In this document: piece by piece, positions 9,241 to 18,126 of the stretch
Numbering within the stretch: position 1 is the first letter of the stretch
How the letters are laid out: every line of letters begins with the position of its first letter
Source: Desulfobulbaceae bacterium
Lineage (GTDB): Bacteria > Desulfobacterota > Desulfobulbia > Desulfobulbales > Desulfobulbaceae
Reading direction: 5' to 3'
DNA: 64,000 nt
NCBI GenBank assembly: GCA_003508005.1
Contig: DNUE01000017.1
Location: forward strand, 741-64,740
Notes under the pieces: model-generated
What the model was told of the DNA's origin: nothing
What the model saw: only the letters and a program-made list of their open reading frames with translations
Database searches by the model: none
Program-made: the position numbers and the translations under genes

Positions 9241-9283
9241 ACAGGGACTTAGGCAACTTGTCTAAGTCCCTGTATTTGTTTTA
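9241..9283 (+). terminator. Intrinsic terminator after the tRNA pair
   Basis: A perfect 12-bp stem (9241-9252 ACAGGGACTTAG with 9262-9273) and a 9-nt loop are followed by a T-rich tract starting ATTTGTTTT. It ends the tRNA-Val/Asp transcript. Confidence 0.8.
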
Positions 9284-9712
9284 TGGGGTTTAATGGGGTT
9301 TTTTCCGGGGTTCCCTTCGGAATTGGTAACAACGTTAAACTCGTCCGAAGGCTGCCCAACCGATGAATATCTCTCTCGGTTGAGAATAAATGATCTGTCA
9401 TCGGCAACCATTCAAATTCATATAGCGCGAGCGTATTTTGGTCAGAAGAAAAACTTCAACGGGATGCATTTCAGGACTCTTGGCCATTTTGTTGAACTAA
9501 AAAAATGGTGAAAAATTGTTGTGTTAATCGAAACCCTCTTGGCTTCCTGCTGTTGTTTGTAGAGCACCTCAAACCTTCGGAGTAAGCGCCTCTATCTATC
9601 AGCGGAAAAACGCATTGAAAAGCGGGATGAGAAGGGCTATAAATTCAAATTTGGAGAAAGCCGGCCACACCACGCTGGTTTCTTGTCAGCCCATCAAAAA
9701 GAGGGAAAAACC
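9284..9712. other. AT-richer intergenic stretch after tRNA-Asp
   Basis: No convincing gene is present. A 72-codon frame at 9293-9511 has no ribosome binding site and no family resemblance. The stretch opens with a TGGGGTTT-rich motif (9284-9312) that recurs in similar form at 11155-11180, at the far end of the same AT-rich pocket. Confidence 0.5.
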
Positions 9713-10054
9713 ATGAAAACTTTTCTCATCCTTGCCTCTGCGTTTTTTTTTGGACTGATCCTGATCTCTTCGGCTCCGGCCGCCGACTGTAACGGCCCGT
9801 GGCAAAGAGGGCCTACCTGCAAGAAGTTGGGTTTGGATACGCACCAGGGCACCTGCCGGCCAGGCGATGTTTATGAGACCCTGTGTGACGACTCTCCCCA
9901 GGGATTCAGGACCTGTCAAGGACCCAGACGCTGTAACGGCGGCGGGGGAAGGGCCAACGATTGCCGCCTTTGGGATTTCGCCAACAACCAGCCCTGCCCT
10001 CCTGGTTATGTTAACGTGGACTGCAAGGGCTACTGCGAACCGGCCTCGCCTTAG
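9713..10054 (+). CDS. Small secreted cysteine-rich protein, unknown function
   Basis: I do not recognise a family. The 113-residue product starts with a strong Sec signal peptide (MKTFLILASAFFFGLILISS, probable cleavage near APA-A). The mature part of about 85 residues contains ten cysteines, all spaced by short polar, Gly/Pro-rich segments, which suggests five disulfides in the cell envelope or outside. The ATG at 9713 is preferred over 9683 because GAGGGA sits a normal distance upstream and the signal peptide begins there. It lies alone in a low-GC pocket between tRNA-Asp and another small secreted protein. Base composition differs from the neighbouring operons, so horizontal acquisition is possible. 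Confidence 0.6.
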   Translation: MKTFLILASAFFFGLILISSAPAADCNGPWQRGPTCKKLGLDTHQGTCRPGDVYETLCDDSPQGFRTCQGPRRCNGGGGRANDCRLWDFANNQPCPPGYVNVDCKGYCEPASP

Positions 10055-10672
10055 GGAAATTAGACATTGTCAGCCTAGACGCTCCGGCGGGGAGAAACGT
10101 CTCCGGGAAAACCTTCCCCAGCTGATGTCCGCAAGGGTGCCGAGAAAAGGAATACTATCCGTATCATCGTGTTTCGCGCCTGTTAGGCATTCCTCCCGGA
10201 ATCGAGCCGGCAGGTTTCCACATCCAGGGAGGCCAAGATACATACAACAGCATAAAGGAAACGCCGTCGTCGCCTCTGATTTCGACGATTCGCAGCAGGA
10301 GGGTCATAAACAGAACCGCCAAATTTCAGACCTTCCCGGATGACAGTACGTGAAGCAGGCGAACTACAGGCTGTACACCACCACCACCACCATTCAAGCG
10401 AATCATACGCAACAACAAGCCAGAAATCACATTGCGGGCAACGGGTATAAGTAAAATTGCATGTCGGTGATGTTGCCATGCAGTTGATGTATTTTCCGGA
10501 TTTTCCATTAACACCTTAAATGATATGCATACCCTCATTATGTGTGGTTAAAATTTTCATGTGGTCCAGATGTTTGGTTCCAGGCGTTTGCTTATTGACT
10601 TACAAGTCCTTGTTTTCTATACTGCATTCCAAAGAAACCAAGTTCTTATCAATTAAATTACAGGAGGATTTT
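10055..10672. other. Non-coding or decayed 0.6-kb stretch
   Basis: Open frames on both strands here are short, lack ribosome binding sites and resemble nothing I recognise. A short CAC microsatellite lies near 10377-10392. It may hold decayed coding sequence. Confidence 0.4.
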
Positions 10673-11119
10673 ATGAAACAACTAAGTGTGGTGTTTGTAT
10701 TGTTCGCGACCTTTATGTGTCTTTCAGCGGGGTTCGCTTGTGCACAATCATCCATGCTGGACCTGAAAGGAGAATGGAAAACCAATAGTTATGGTCACCA
10801 CCATGAAAAAAGAGGGTTCTTTTCCAATTCAGAAGCCAATGGCAAATGGGTTGTTAAAGAACAGCAGGGGCGGTATTTTTCAGGCGAACGTACCTATGTC
10901 AAGAAACAGATCAGCAACCAAAACGTAACAGAAGGTTTTTCCGGTGTCATCTCTAGGGATGGCAAGCGCGTGTACTTGGTTGATCACGATGATGACTTCC
11001 TTATAGGAGACATCCTGTCCAACGATTCAATTGAACTCGTTATAATTACTGAACCAGAAAAAGGCATTGAAAATCATGATTCAAGCATTGGTCTAATCGA
11101 AATTGAAAGAATCAAATAG
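10673..11119 (+). CDS. Secreted hypothetical protein, lipocalin/avidin-like strand pattern
   Basis: The family is not recognised. The ATG at 10673 is fixed by a perfect AGGAGG 5-6 nt upstream; the longer frame from 10520 is not needed. The first 25 residues are a Sec signal peptide ending FACAQ. The mature part of about 120 residues begins LKGEWKT and alternates short polar and hydrophobic stretches (GRYFSGER, GFSGVISRDGKRVYLVDHDD, SIELVIITEP), the kind of pattern seen in small beta-barrels, with an HHHEKRG loop. The fold assignment is only a guess. Codon usage is AT-richer than the flanking operons, like its Cys-rich neighbour. Confidence 0.6.
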   Translation: MKQLSVVFVLFATFMCLSAGFACAQSSMLDLKGEWKTNSYGHHHEKRGFFSNSEANGKWVVKEQQGRYFSGERTYVKKQISNQNVTEGFSGVISRDGKRVYLVDHDDDFLIGDILSNDSIELVIITEPEKGIENHDSSIGLIEIERIK

Positions 11120-11431
11120 CGACTTCAGGATTTCTGCGAATTTTAATTTCAGAGCGGGGTTTTTTATGGGGTTTTTCCCCTGAAAACGGTTCGAAATGGT
11201 TTGTACCATGCTCATATGACGTTGAGGGGTACGCTTGGAGCAACCTGGTGCGCTGGAGGTCGAAGTCCGAGCATCTTCGGCCCGCCGGGCGCAGGACAAG
11301 AAGGGGGATTCAGAACAGCCTGCATTCCCCTTTCTCTTTTGAAAAAAAGGTTGAGAAACGCGGCTGAATGTGCTGAGCTTGAGGGAAAGCGTTTGAGGTT
11401 CAGTCGGAGGAACTCGTTTCAGGTCTGGAGA
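11120..11431. other. Intergenic region with a tRNA-Asp-like remnant
   Basis: No gene is seen. Bases 11251-11286 resemble the 3' half of the tRNA-Asp gene (9196-9233) with several substitutions and small gaps, and a TTTTTTATGGGG motif at about 11162 echoes the sequence just after tRNA-Asp. This would fit the far junction of an old tRNA-associated insertion. Confidence 0.35.
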
Positions 11432-12277
11432 ATGAGACTGTATCTGATAGCGGCCTGTCTTGCCGTAACACTGTTGACTCATCACAATTCCCTGCATGCG
11501 GCACCGGGCAAACCTGTTGCCGCAGTTACCACGGAATTGCTTGCAGCGGGATCGTCTCCCTACCGCAGCGCAAGCGATGATTCGCTCTCTGGCAGTAAAT
11601 CTTCTTCAGGGAGCAGCAGATCTTCATCAGGATATAGTTCTTCAGAGAGTAATCTGTCCTCGAGAAGCAATACATCCTCAAGTTCTTCCACCTCATTTGG
11701 CGATGATTCAGGATCAAGAAACATTGGCAGTCAAACAACGGTCAAAGGAAGTTCGTCATCTCGTTCTTCATCTTCAAAACAAAGTAGTTCTTCTTCCGGG
11801 TATATTTCCATTCCCAATCTCGCGGGTTCTGAAGTTGTGACCAATATCCAGGAAAAGGATGACGGAACGGGCAGGCATGTCAAGTCTGTCCAGGTCATGG
11901 CCGGCGATTCGTTCACCTGCGTCCTGAACAAGGAGAAGCTTGCCGTCAGGCTCTACGGAATCGACGCGCCGGAAAAGGGGCAGGCGTTTTCGGAGAAAGC
12001 AGCGGATTCCCTCAGGCAGCTTCTCGAGGGGAAGAATGTCAGAATCAAAGTCGTCGAAAAAGAGGGGGAAGGGAAGGTTATCGCTCTTGTTTATGCTGAC
12101 AAAACATATGTGAACGAAGCTCTGGTTAAAAATGGTTCTGCCTGGGTATCCCCCCGATCATGCAAACTTATTTTTTGTCAGGAGTGGCAACATTATCAAC
12201 AGATAGTCAAGGCGTTGAAGCTTTCAATATGGCAGGAGCAGCAGCCTGTCCCCCCCTGGGAATATAAACCACAGTGA
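11432..12277 (+). CDS. Secreted thermonuclease-like (SNase) protein with Ser-rich linker
   Basis: A 281-residue exported protein: signal peptide (MRLYLIAACLAVTLL, cleavage near LHAA), then a serine-rich low-complexity linker (about residues 45-130), then a C-terminal SNase/OB-fold domain marked by VRLYGIDAPEKGQAFSEKA. The staphylococcal nuclease family hydrolyses DNA and RNA using two arginines and acidic residues. The first Arg (VRLYGIDAPE) is present, but the position of the second (usually YGR) reads EGEGKVIALVYAD, so activity may be reduced. A complete paralog with DRYGRIVAL lies at 35173. The start at 11432 was chosen because the signal peptide begins there; its ribosome binding site is poor. 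A C-terminal PPWEYK tail is shared with the paralog (APWEWK). Confidence 0.75.
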   Translation: MRLYLIAACLAVTLLTHHNSLHAAPGKPVAAVTTELLAAGSSPYRSASDDSLSGSKSSSGSSRSSSGYSSSESNLSSRSNTSSSSSTSFGDDSGSRNIGSQTTVKGSSSSRSSSSKQSSSSSGYISIPNLAGSEVVTNIQEKDDGTGRHVKSVQVMAGDSFTCVLNKEKLAVRLYGIDAPEKGQAFSEKAADSLRQLLEGKNVRIKVVEKEGEGKVIALVYADKTYVNEALVKNGSAWVSPRSCKLIFCQEWQHYQQIVKALKLSIWQEQQPVPPWEYKPQ

Positions 12278-12349
12278 AAAACGGGCCGGTGAATAGCCCC
12301 GGTTCCAGGATTCCAGTGCGCAGTCGGCCTGCGCTGAACAATAACTCCA

Positions 12350-14026
12350 ATGCACGGGATTCTTTCTGAAATCGGGATTTCCATCCTCTCGGCCACTGCG
12401 CTGGGCTTTCTCTTTCAGTTCTTTCGGCAGCCGGTCATCCTGGGATACCTTGTCGCCGGGGCTGTGATCGGACCGGAGATCGGGCTCAAACTCGTTTCCA
12501 ATCCGGCAGGTATCGAGGTCATTTCGGAAATCGGCCTGATCCTGCTGCTCTTCATCATCGGCCTGGAACTGAATCCCGCCAAGCTGCTTTCGTCCGGCAG
12601 GCAGTTGTTCTATGCCGGGGTCGGCCAATTTCCCTTCACCGTCCTCCTCGGCATCGGATTCTTCATGCTGCTGGGCTACGGTCTGGGCAGCGGCCGCATC
12701 GATGCCCTCTATCTGGCCCTCTGCTGCGCCTTGAGCAGTACCGCCATCGTCGTCAAGCTCCTCTACGACAAGTTCGAACTGGACACCCTGCCCGGGCGCA
12801 TCACCCTCGGGATTCTCATCTTTCAGGATCTGTGGGCGATTCTGGTCCTGGCGTTGCAGCCTCAATTCACCAACCCCCAGGTCCTCACAGTGGTCATGGC
12901 CCTGGGCAAGAGCGTGCTCCTTCTGGCCATGGGCTTTTTCCTCAGCAAGTACCTGCTCGGCTGGATTTTTCAAAAGATCTCGAAGACACCGGAGATGGTC
13001 GTGGCCATGTCCATTGCCTGGTGCGCATTGATGGCGGGGGTGGGGGACGGGATCGGCCTTTCCATGGAAATGGGGGCGCTGATTGCCGGGGTGGCTATTT
13101 CGACCTTTCCCTACTCCATCCATGTCACCGCGAAGGTGCTCCCCCTGCGCGATTTTTTTCTGACCCTCTTCTTCCTTTCCATCGGCATGAAGATCCCAGT
13201 TCCGGACACGGCCATGCTGCTGGTGGCGTTCGCTATCGTCCTCTTCGTCATTGCCTCCCGCTTTCTGACGATCTATCCGCTCCTCTCCCTAGCCGGAAGC
13301 GGACGGCGGACCAGTTTCATCGCCAGCCTCAACCTTTCGCAGATCAGCGAGTTCTCTCTGGTGGTGGCGGCCCTGGGCGTGCATTACGGGCACATCGAGG
13401 AGCGCCTGCTGTCGCTGATCATTTACGCCATGGCGGCGACATCGGTCCTCTCCTCCTATTTCATCAACGGCAACCATTGGGCATATCTGGTTTTCGACCG
13501 CATGCTCGAAAGAATGGGGTTCCCCTCGAAGGCCAAGGAGGTGAGCATGGGCGACGTTGCGGAGCATTACCCGATGGTGCTTCTCGGGTACCATAGGGGA
13601 GCCCAGGCTTTTATCGACCACATGGAGGATATGGACCCGGCTCTGCTGCAGAAGATCCTGGTGATCGATTTCAATCTTGAGGTCCTGAAGGAGCTCAAGG
13701 GCCGGAATATAAAGGGGGTTTTCGGCGATATCAGCAGCATGGACACCTTGGAGCACGCCCATGTCGCCTCGGCGACAATCATCCTCGCCACCATTCCCGA
13801 TTCGCTTCTCAAGGGGACGAACAATCAGGCCATCGTCACGACATGTCGGGCCGTGGCGCCGAATGCCGTTATTGTCGCAACGGCCGATTCGGCGGAGAAG
13901 ATTGAAGCCCTGAAAGCATGCGGGGCCAATGAAGTGCTCCTCCCCTATACCCTGATAGGGGATCACCTGGCGCGCTTCGTCGACGCGACGTATCGGAGCC
14001 TGGTCGTCGAAGAAATATCGCCGTAG
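12350..14026 (+). CDS. KefB-type monovalent cation:proton antiporter (CPA2) with Rossmann domain
   Basis: The 558-residue protein has about 12 membrane segments in its first 380 residues, with the CPA2 signatures QPVILGYLVAGAVIGPEIG, LLFIIGLELNPAKL and LCCALSSTAIVVKLL. A cytoplasmic TrkA-N-like Rossmann domain follows (about 410-558: VLLGYHRGAQAFIDHM, LVIDFN, GDISSMDTLEHA). Family members exchange K+ or Na+ for H+ in the inner membrane under nucleotide control. The glycine-rich nucleotide motif is imperfect (LGYHRGAQ), so the ligand is uncertain. It stands alone between the SNase gene and a convergent small gene, with a hairpin terminator downstream at 14151. Confidence 0.88.
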   Translation: MHGILSEIGISILSATALGFLFQFFRQPVILGYLVAGAVIGPEIGLKLVSNPAGIEVISEIGLILLLFIIGLELNPAKLLSSGRQLFYAGVGQFPFTVLLGIGFFMLLGYGLGSGRIDALYLALCCALSSTAIVVKLLYDKFELDTLPGRITLGILIFQDLWAILVLALQPQFTNPQVLTVVMALGKSVLLLAMGFFLSKYLLGWIFQKISKTPEMVVAMSIAWCALMAGVGDGIGLSMEMGALIAGVAISTFPYSIHVTAKVLPLRDFFLTLFFLSIGMKIPVPDTAMLLVAFAIVLFVIASRFLTIYPLLSLAGSGRRTSFIASLNLSQISEFSLVVAALGVHYGHIEERLLSLIIYAMAATSVLSSYFINGNHWAYLVFDRMLERMGFPSKAKEVSMGDVAEHYPMVLLGYHRGAQAFIDHMEDMDPALLQKILVIDFNLEVLKELKGRNIKGVFGDISSMDTLEHAHVASATIILATIPDSLLKGTNNQAIVTTCRAVAPNAVIVATADSAEKIEALKACGANEVLLPYTLIGDHLARFVDATYRSLVVEEISP

Positions 14027-14150
14027 GGGAAGGGGCCGATGGGGACGACAGCCAACCAATAAGGCGTTAGAAACTGCTGCCTTCCTGAAATCCCAGAGTA
14101 ACAGGGAGCTGTTTGCCGATCCCGGCAGGTTTAGGAAAATTCAAGAGAAC

Positions 14151-14181
14151 AAATGACAGGCCGGCCAAGGCCTGTCATTTT
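14151..14181. terminator. Hairpin between convergent genes
   Basis: A perfect 12-bp stem AAATGACAGGCC (14151-14162) pairs with 14169-14180 around loop GGCCAA. A-rich and T-rich flanks would allow it to serve both the antiporter gene (+) and the convergent STAS-like gene (-). Confidence 0.65.
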
Positions 14182-14299
14182 GCGGCTGTTATCGTCGGTG
14201 TCCGGATCGGATCGATATCGATCGTGTTGTTCCCGGGTGTGTGGGTTACGCTGCGCACTTCCCATCCAACACAACCTTTCACCCTCATCAGCTCAACTA

Positions 14300-14656
14300 T
14301 TAGATCACTATATCTTTTTCCGTGCTGACGACTTTGATTTTCAGGGAGGTAAAGACCGAGATGACCGACGCGCCCATCCGGATTAGGAGGGAGTTGGTGA
14401 TCAACCAGATGAAGGAAATCTGATCCTTCATCTCCTGGCAGGCGTTCACCCATAAGGTCCTGGCCTGCTGGTCATAGTCGTGCATGTCCAGGCAGTTCCA
14501 AATAAGAATAATTTTTTCCTGTTTCCTGGAGGCAAAGATCTGCCGCCATTTTTCCGTAGCGGTGATGGCGTCCTGATCACTGAACTTGCCGCTGAAGGTA
14601 AAGATCAGGCAGTCTTTCCCCGATTTGTTAATCCATTCGATGCTTGGGTTGTCCAT
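14300..14656 (-). CDS. Small STAS/SpoIIAA-like cytoplasmic protein
   Basis: The 118-residue product (MDNPSIEWINKSGKDCLIF) has the beta-alpha alternation of STAS or SpoIIAA-like domains: an initial strand pair, IILIWNCLDMHDYDQQARTLW in the centre, and C-terminal FIWLITNSLLIRMGASVISVF. Proteins of this kind act as anti-anti-sigma switches or partner-binding modules. No clear phosphorylatable Ser/Thr motif is visible. GGAGG at 14667-14671 (minus strand) is 10 nt from this ATG and only 1 nt from the alternative at 14665, so 14656 is preferred. It has no operon partner, and its assignment to STAS rests on fold pattern only. Confidence 0.5.
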   Translation of the reverse strand: MDNPSIEWINKSGKDCLIFTFSGKFSDQDAITATEKWRQIFASRKQEKIILIWNCLDMHDYDQQARTLWVNACQEMKDQISFIWLITNSLLIRMGASVISVFTSLKIKVVSTEKDIVI

Positions 14657-14877
14657 GGCTTCCATGCCTCCATCTGTCCTGAATGCAATATAATGTGAAA
14701 GTTGATCAGAAATGTCATTAGTTAAAAATATATTGCACTATCGCAGTGCAGGCAAGGTGGAATAACAGTGAAGCCAGTGAGAATTGCTAGGACAAATGGC
14801 TATCGCAAGCCAGGGCGGCGTCTTCTCCGGGAAGTTTATGGTTGACGGTTCTTGTCCCCGGCATATATCATACGGCC

Positions 14878-16581
14878 ATGTTGAATACCAGACACGAATA
14901 TTCCGAAAGTCTGCTGGTCCACTTCCGGCGGGCCGAAGACCTGCGCGGCAAGGCCCTCGGCTACCAGTCCCTGGACCTGAATGCCAGGCAGCTCTCCGAC
15001 CTTGAGCTGCTGCTCAACAGAGCGCTCTATCCGCTGACCGGCTATCTGGCCAGGGCGGATTATGAGAGCGTGGTGGAGCAAATGCGGCTGGGAGACGGCA
15101 TTGTCTGGCCCCTTCCCATCTGTCTGGATGTGAAGGAAGATGTTGCCCGTTCCCTCCAGCCCGGCCAGAAGCTGGCCCTCAACGACCAGGAGGGTTTTCT
15201 CCTGGCGGTGATGACCGTGCAGGATATATGGCAGCCGGACAAACTCCGGGAAGCCCTGCACGTGTACGGGACAAAAGATCCGGTAATCCATCCCGGGGTC
15301 CAGCAGTTGCTGGAGCAGGTCCACGGCTGGTATCTGGGTGGGCCGGTGGAAGGGTTGAGTCTGCCGGTGCATTATGATTTCCGTGAGCTGCGCCTTTCCC
15401 CGTCGGAAACCCACCGGCGTTTTACCCAATACGGCTGGCGACGGGTGCTGGGCTTTCATACCGAGGAGTATCTGCACTGCGCGCACCGGGAAATGGTGCT
15501 GGCCGCAGCCCGGGATATCGGCGCCAGTATTTTCCTGCACCCGGTGGTGGGCATGGAGTCGCCTGGCAGCCTGGATCATTACACCCATGTGCGCTGTTAC
15601 CAGGCCTTTGTCGACAAGTTTCCGAAAAACATGATCATGCTCGGCCTTACGCCGCTCGCCGAGCGCTGGGCCGGGCCCCGCGAGGCCCTCTGGCACGCGA
15701 TTGTCCGCAAGAATTTCGGCTGCAGCCACTTTATGGTGGCTGATAACCACGGCGACCCCTTTGCCCGTACGGACCGGGAGCTGTTCTATCCCCGCAATGC
15801 CGCGCAGCATCTGGTGGCGGAACTCAGCCCGGAAACCGGCATCGAGATGGTGCCTCAGGAACGGATGGGATACCTGGAGGATAAGGCCCGTTACGTCTTT
15901 TTAAAAGATGTCGGCGAGGAGGCGGTGAAATCGATCTCTTCGATGGAACTGCGCCACCGGCTGGAATGGGACCTTGATATCCCCGTCTGGTTCTCCTATC
16001 CGGAAGTGGTCGCCGAACTCCGCAAATCGTTTCCACCCCGCTCCAGGCAGGGATTTACCATTTTTATGACCGGGCTTTCCGGATCCGGCAAATCGACCAT
16101 CGCCAGGGTGTTGCTGGTCAAGTTCATGGAGATGCGCGACCGGCCGGTGACGCTTCTCGATGGCGACATCGTCCGCAAGAATCTTTCTTCGGAGCTGACC
16201 TACTCGCAGGAGCACCGCAATTTGAACGTGATCAGGATCGGCTTTGTGGCCAGCGAGATCACCAAGAACGGCGGCATTGCCTTGTGCGCCCCGATAGCCC
16301 CCTACGAGGAGTCCCGGCGGGCAAACCGCGAGTTGATCAGCCGCTACGGCGGCTATATCGAGGTGTATGTTGCCACCCCGCTGGAGGTTTGCGAGCAGCG
16401 GGACCGCAAGGGTCTGTACGCCAAGGCCCGGGCCGGCCGGATTAAGGGGGTGACCGGTGTCTCCGACCCCTATATCCCGCCGGCCAACCCGGAAATCACC
16501 ATTGACACCACCCACATGACTCCGGCCGAGGCGGTCCAGGAAATCCTGCTCTATCTCGAGGAGCAGGGGTATCTTCGGTAG
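14878..16581 (+). CDS. Two-domain adenylylsulfate kinase with degenerate ATP-sulfurylase domain
   Basis: The 567-residue protein fuses an N-terminal ATP-sulfurylase-like region (about 1-390) to a C-terminal APS kinase (about 400-567). The kinase domain looks complete: P-loop GLSGSGKST, LDGDIVRKNLSSEL, RIGFVASEI and PIAPYEESRRANRELI. It would phosphorylate APS to PAPS. In the sulfurylase half, the usual QTRNP of the nucleotide-binding loop reads HTEEY, followed by a retained HCAH, and the usual GRDHAG reads ADNHGDP. Sulfurylase activity is therefore doubtful. A Thiobacillus denitrificans protein with the same architecture was described structurally as a hexameric APS kinase without sulfurylase activity, and this is probably its relative. 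Annotating it as functional sat would be misleading. Confidence 0.88.
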   Translation: MLNTRHEYSESLLVHFRRAEDLRGKALGYQSLDLNARQLSDLELLLNRALYPLTGYLARADYESVVEQMRLGDGIVWPLPICLDVKEDVARSLQPGQKLALNDQEGFLLAVMTVQDIWQPDKLREALHVYGTKDPVIHPGVQQLLEQVHGWYLGGPVEGLSLPVHYDFRELRLSPSETHRRFTQYGWRRVLGFHTEEYLHCAHREMVLAAARDIGASIFLHPVVGMESPGSLDHYTHVRCYQAFVDKFPKNMIMLGLTPLAERWAGPREALWHAIVRKNFGCSHFMVADNHGDPFARTDRELFYPRNAAQHLVAELSPETGIEMVPQERMGYLEDKARYVFLKDVGEEAVKSISSMELRHRLEWDLDIPVWFSYPEVVAELRKSFPPRSRQGFTIFMTGLSGSGKSTIARVLLVKFMEMRDRPVTLLDGDIVRKNLSSELTYSQEHRNLNVIRIGFVASEITKNGGIALCAPIAPYEESRRANRELISRYGGYIEVYVATPLEVCEQRDRKGLYAKARAGRIKGVTGVSDPYIPPANPEITIDTTHMTPAEAVQEILLYLEEQGYLR

Positions 16582-16699
16582 GAAGGTTCACCAAGTTTTT
16601 CTGGTTAAGAAAGTTCAGCAAAAATAATGGATCGGTAAAATTTTGCCATCGAGCCATTGCGAAGAGCGAGGCGTCGAGGGAATTGATCAGGGTTATCGG

Positions 16700-18010
16700 A
16701 TGAGCGTGCTCAGTCAGGATTCCATATTTACGTCCATGCTTCAGGACGGGCCGTTCGCTGTCGGCGACCTGCCGCCGGTCAGTCATCCCTTCAGCCCGGA
16801 GGCCAAGGAATGGGTGCGCGGATTTTCGGGGAACCAGCTGCTCAAGACCAAGTACCGGGCAGTGCGCAACCAGATTTTCAATTTTCTGGATATCAGCGGT
16901 TTTGATGAGATCTTCAACCTGATCCACATGTCCGAGGCCAGGAAGACCTGCGCCGCGCGGGCGCATGCCTTGCTCGGGAACATGTTCGGCATCCAGGGCA
17001 GCGAGGCGGAGATCGGTCGTTACCTGAAGGAGTATGCCCGGACCGCCGACGATGTGATCAATTCCATTCGTTCCAAGGTGCTCGCGCCGTATGCCTCGCA
17101 TATCGAGATGACCAACGAGATCGAGATCACCACTGATCCCGTGGACCTGCTCCTGATCATCTTCAATGAGCGCTTTCACAAAAAGGCGCGCTTTGAGGCC
17201 AAGCGGAAACTGCAGCTGTTCATCCTCGCCGGCTCCATCGATCAGCGGGAGAGGGAAACTGACATCGAAGTCAAGTTTTCCCGGTTTCTTGATTTTTTGA
17301 ACGACTTTGTCTGGAGCCCGAGCCTGAAGATCGGCGATCTGAAAATCAGCTATTTGTACAGCCGGCACGAAGGAGATGATTTCAATTGCACCAGCGTGCA
17401 GGTGATTTCCCGGGAAGAGGGAGAGCGGGTCAGGCTGAAGCCGGGAGAAAAACTGACCCTGATCAAGCGCCGCCGGTTCCTGCAAAATGAAAGCGAGATT
17501 CCCATTTATGTCACTATCCGTAAGAAGCCTCCGGCGGCCAAGGTCCTGAAGCTGCTGCGCAAGAACGAGAAAAATCCAGCGACCGCGGTGGATGACGAGC
17601 TTGGTCTGATGGCCGTGCTCAACAGCGTGGGGGATGTGAAGCGGTTCATGAAGCACCTGACCCAGAGTGCGGTCCGTGCCAATTCCCTCATGTCCCTGGA
17701 GGATATCTCCGACACCCTAACCGGCGGCCGCTACAGCAGCACCGCAACCGGCAGCTCGGGCAAGACGCCCATGCTCAAGTTTTTTGCCCGGCTGGGCGGG
17801 ATGCGGGTGGAGTTCATCATCCACACCAACCGCTCCTATCTGAACTATATCTACCAGCGGGACGTCTCGCACGACGAGTATGAGATCAAGCGGATCTTCG
17901 ACACCGGAGTTGCCGAGTTCCTTTTCCCCAAGGATATCTACCGCCTGAACATGGACGAAATCCGCCAGCATCAGCTCCGCTGGTTCCGGAAGCGGATCGA
18001 AGAATATTAA
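16700..18010 (+). CDS. Conserved hypothetical protein, possible divergent RelA/SpoT-like fold
   Basis: I do not recognise a named family. The soluble 436-residue protein has a helical first half and a charged centre (EAKRKLQLFILAGSIDQRER). The segment from about residue 270 reads PIYVTIRKKPPAAKVLKLLR, then VDDELGLMAVLNSVGDVKRF, and later GGMRVEFIIHTNRSYLNYIY. This spacing of a basic R-x-K strand, a D-x-x-G strand and a late V-E-F-x-I-x-T strand recalls RelA/SpoT nucleotidyltransferases, but the match is weak and catalytic residues cannot be assigned. The start at 16700 is chosen over 16643 by the loss of composition bias upstream. It sits between the APS kinase and convergent sucrose synthase, with no operon evidence. 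Confidence 0.7.
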   Translation: MSVLSQDSIFTSMLQDGPFAVGDLPPVSHPFSPEAKEWVRGFSGNQLLKTKYRAVRNQIFNFLDISGFDEIFNLIHMSEARKTCAARAHALLGNMFGIQGSEAEIGRYLKEYARTADDVINSIRSKVLAPYASHIEMTNEIEITTDPVDLLLIIFNERFHKKARFEAKRKLQLFILAGSIDQRERETDIEVKFSRFLDFLNDFVWSPSLKIGDLKISYLYSRHEGDDFNCTSVQVISREEGERVRLKPGEKLTLIKRRRFLQNESEIPIYVTIRKKPPAAKVLKLLRKNEKNPATAVDDELGLMAVLNSVGDVKRFMKHLTQSAVRANSLMSLEDISDTLTGGRYSSTATGSSGKTPMLKFFARLGGMRVEFIIHTNRSYLNYIYQRDVSHDEYEIKRIFDTGVAEFLFPKDIYRLNMDEIRQHQLRWFRKRIEEY

Positions 18011-18126
18011 GCGGCATCGAGGTTGCGAGGCAAGAAGATCAACTCCTCCGCCCTCCTCTTTCCAGGCATGCGGTTCAATTTTTTTGTTGTCGGCGAATAT
18101 CTTGAGCAGGGGGAGCTCCGGATTCC

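Noticed and set aside
9293..9511. 72-codon frame after tRNA-Asp
   Set aside because: No ribosome binding site, no recognisable family, and it begins inside a T/G-rich motif after the terminator.
10377..10392. CAC microsatellite as a possible His-rich gene
   Set aside because: No supported frame or start; a short simple repeat only.
14842..14877. Alternative start of the APS kinase at 14842
   Set aside because: The extra 12 residues are not family-like; ATG 14878 gives a natural N-terminus, though neither has a clear ribosome binding site.
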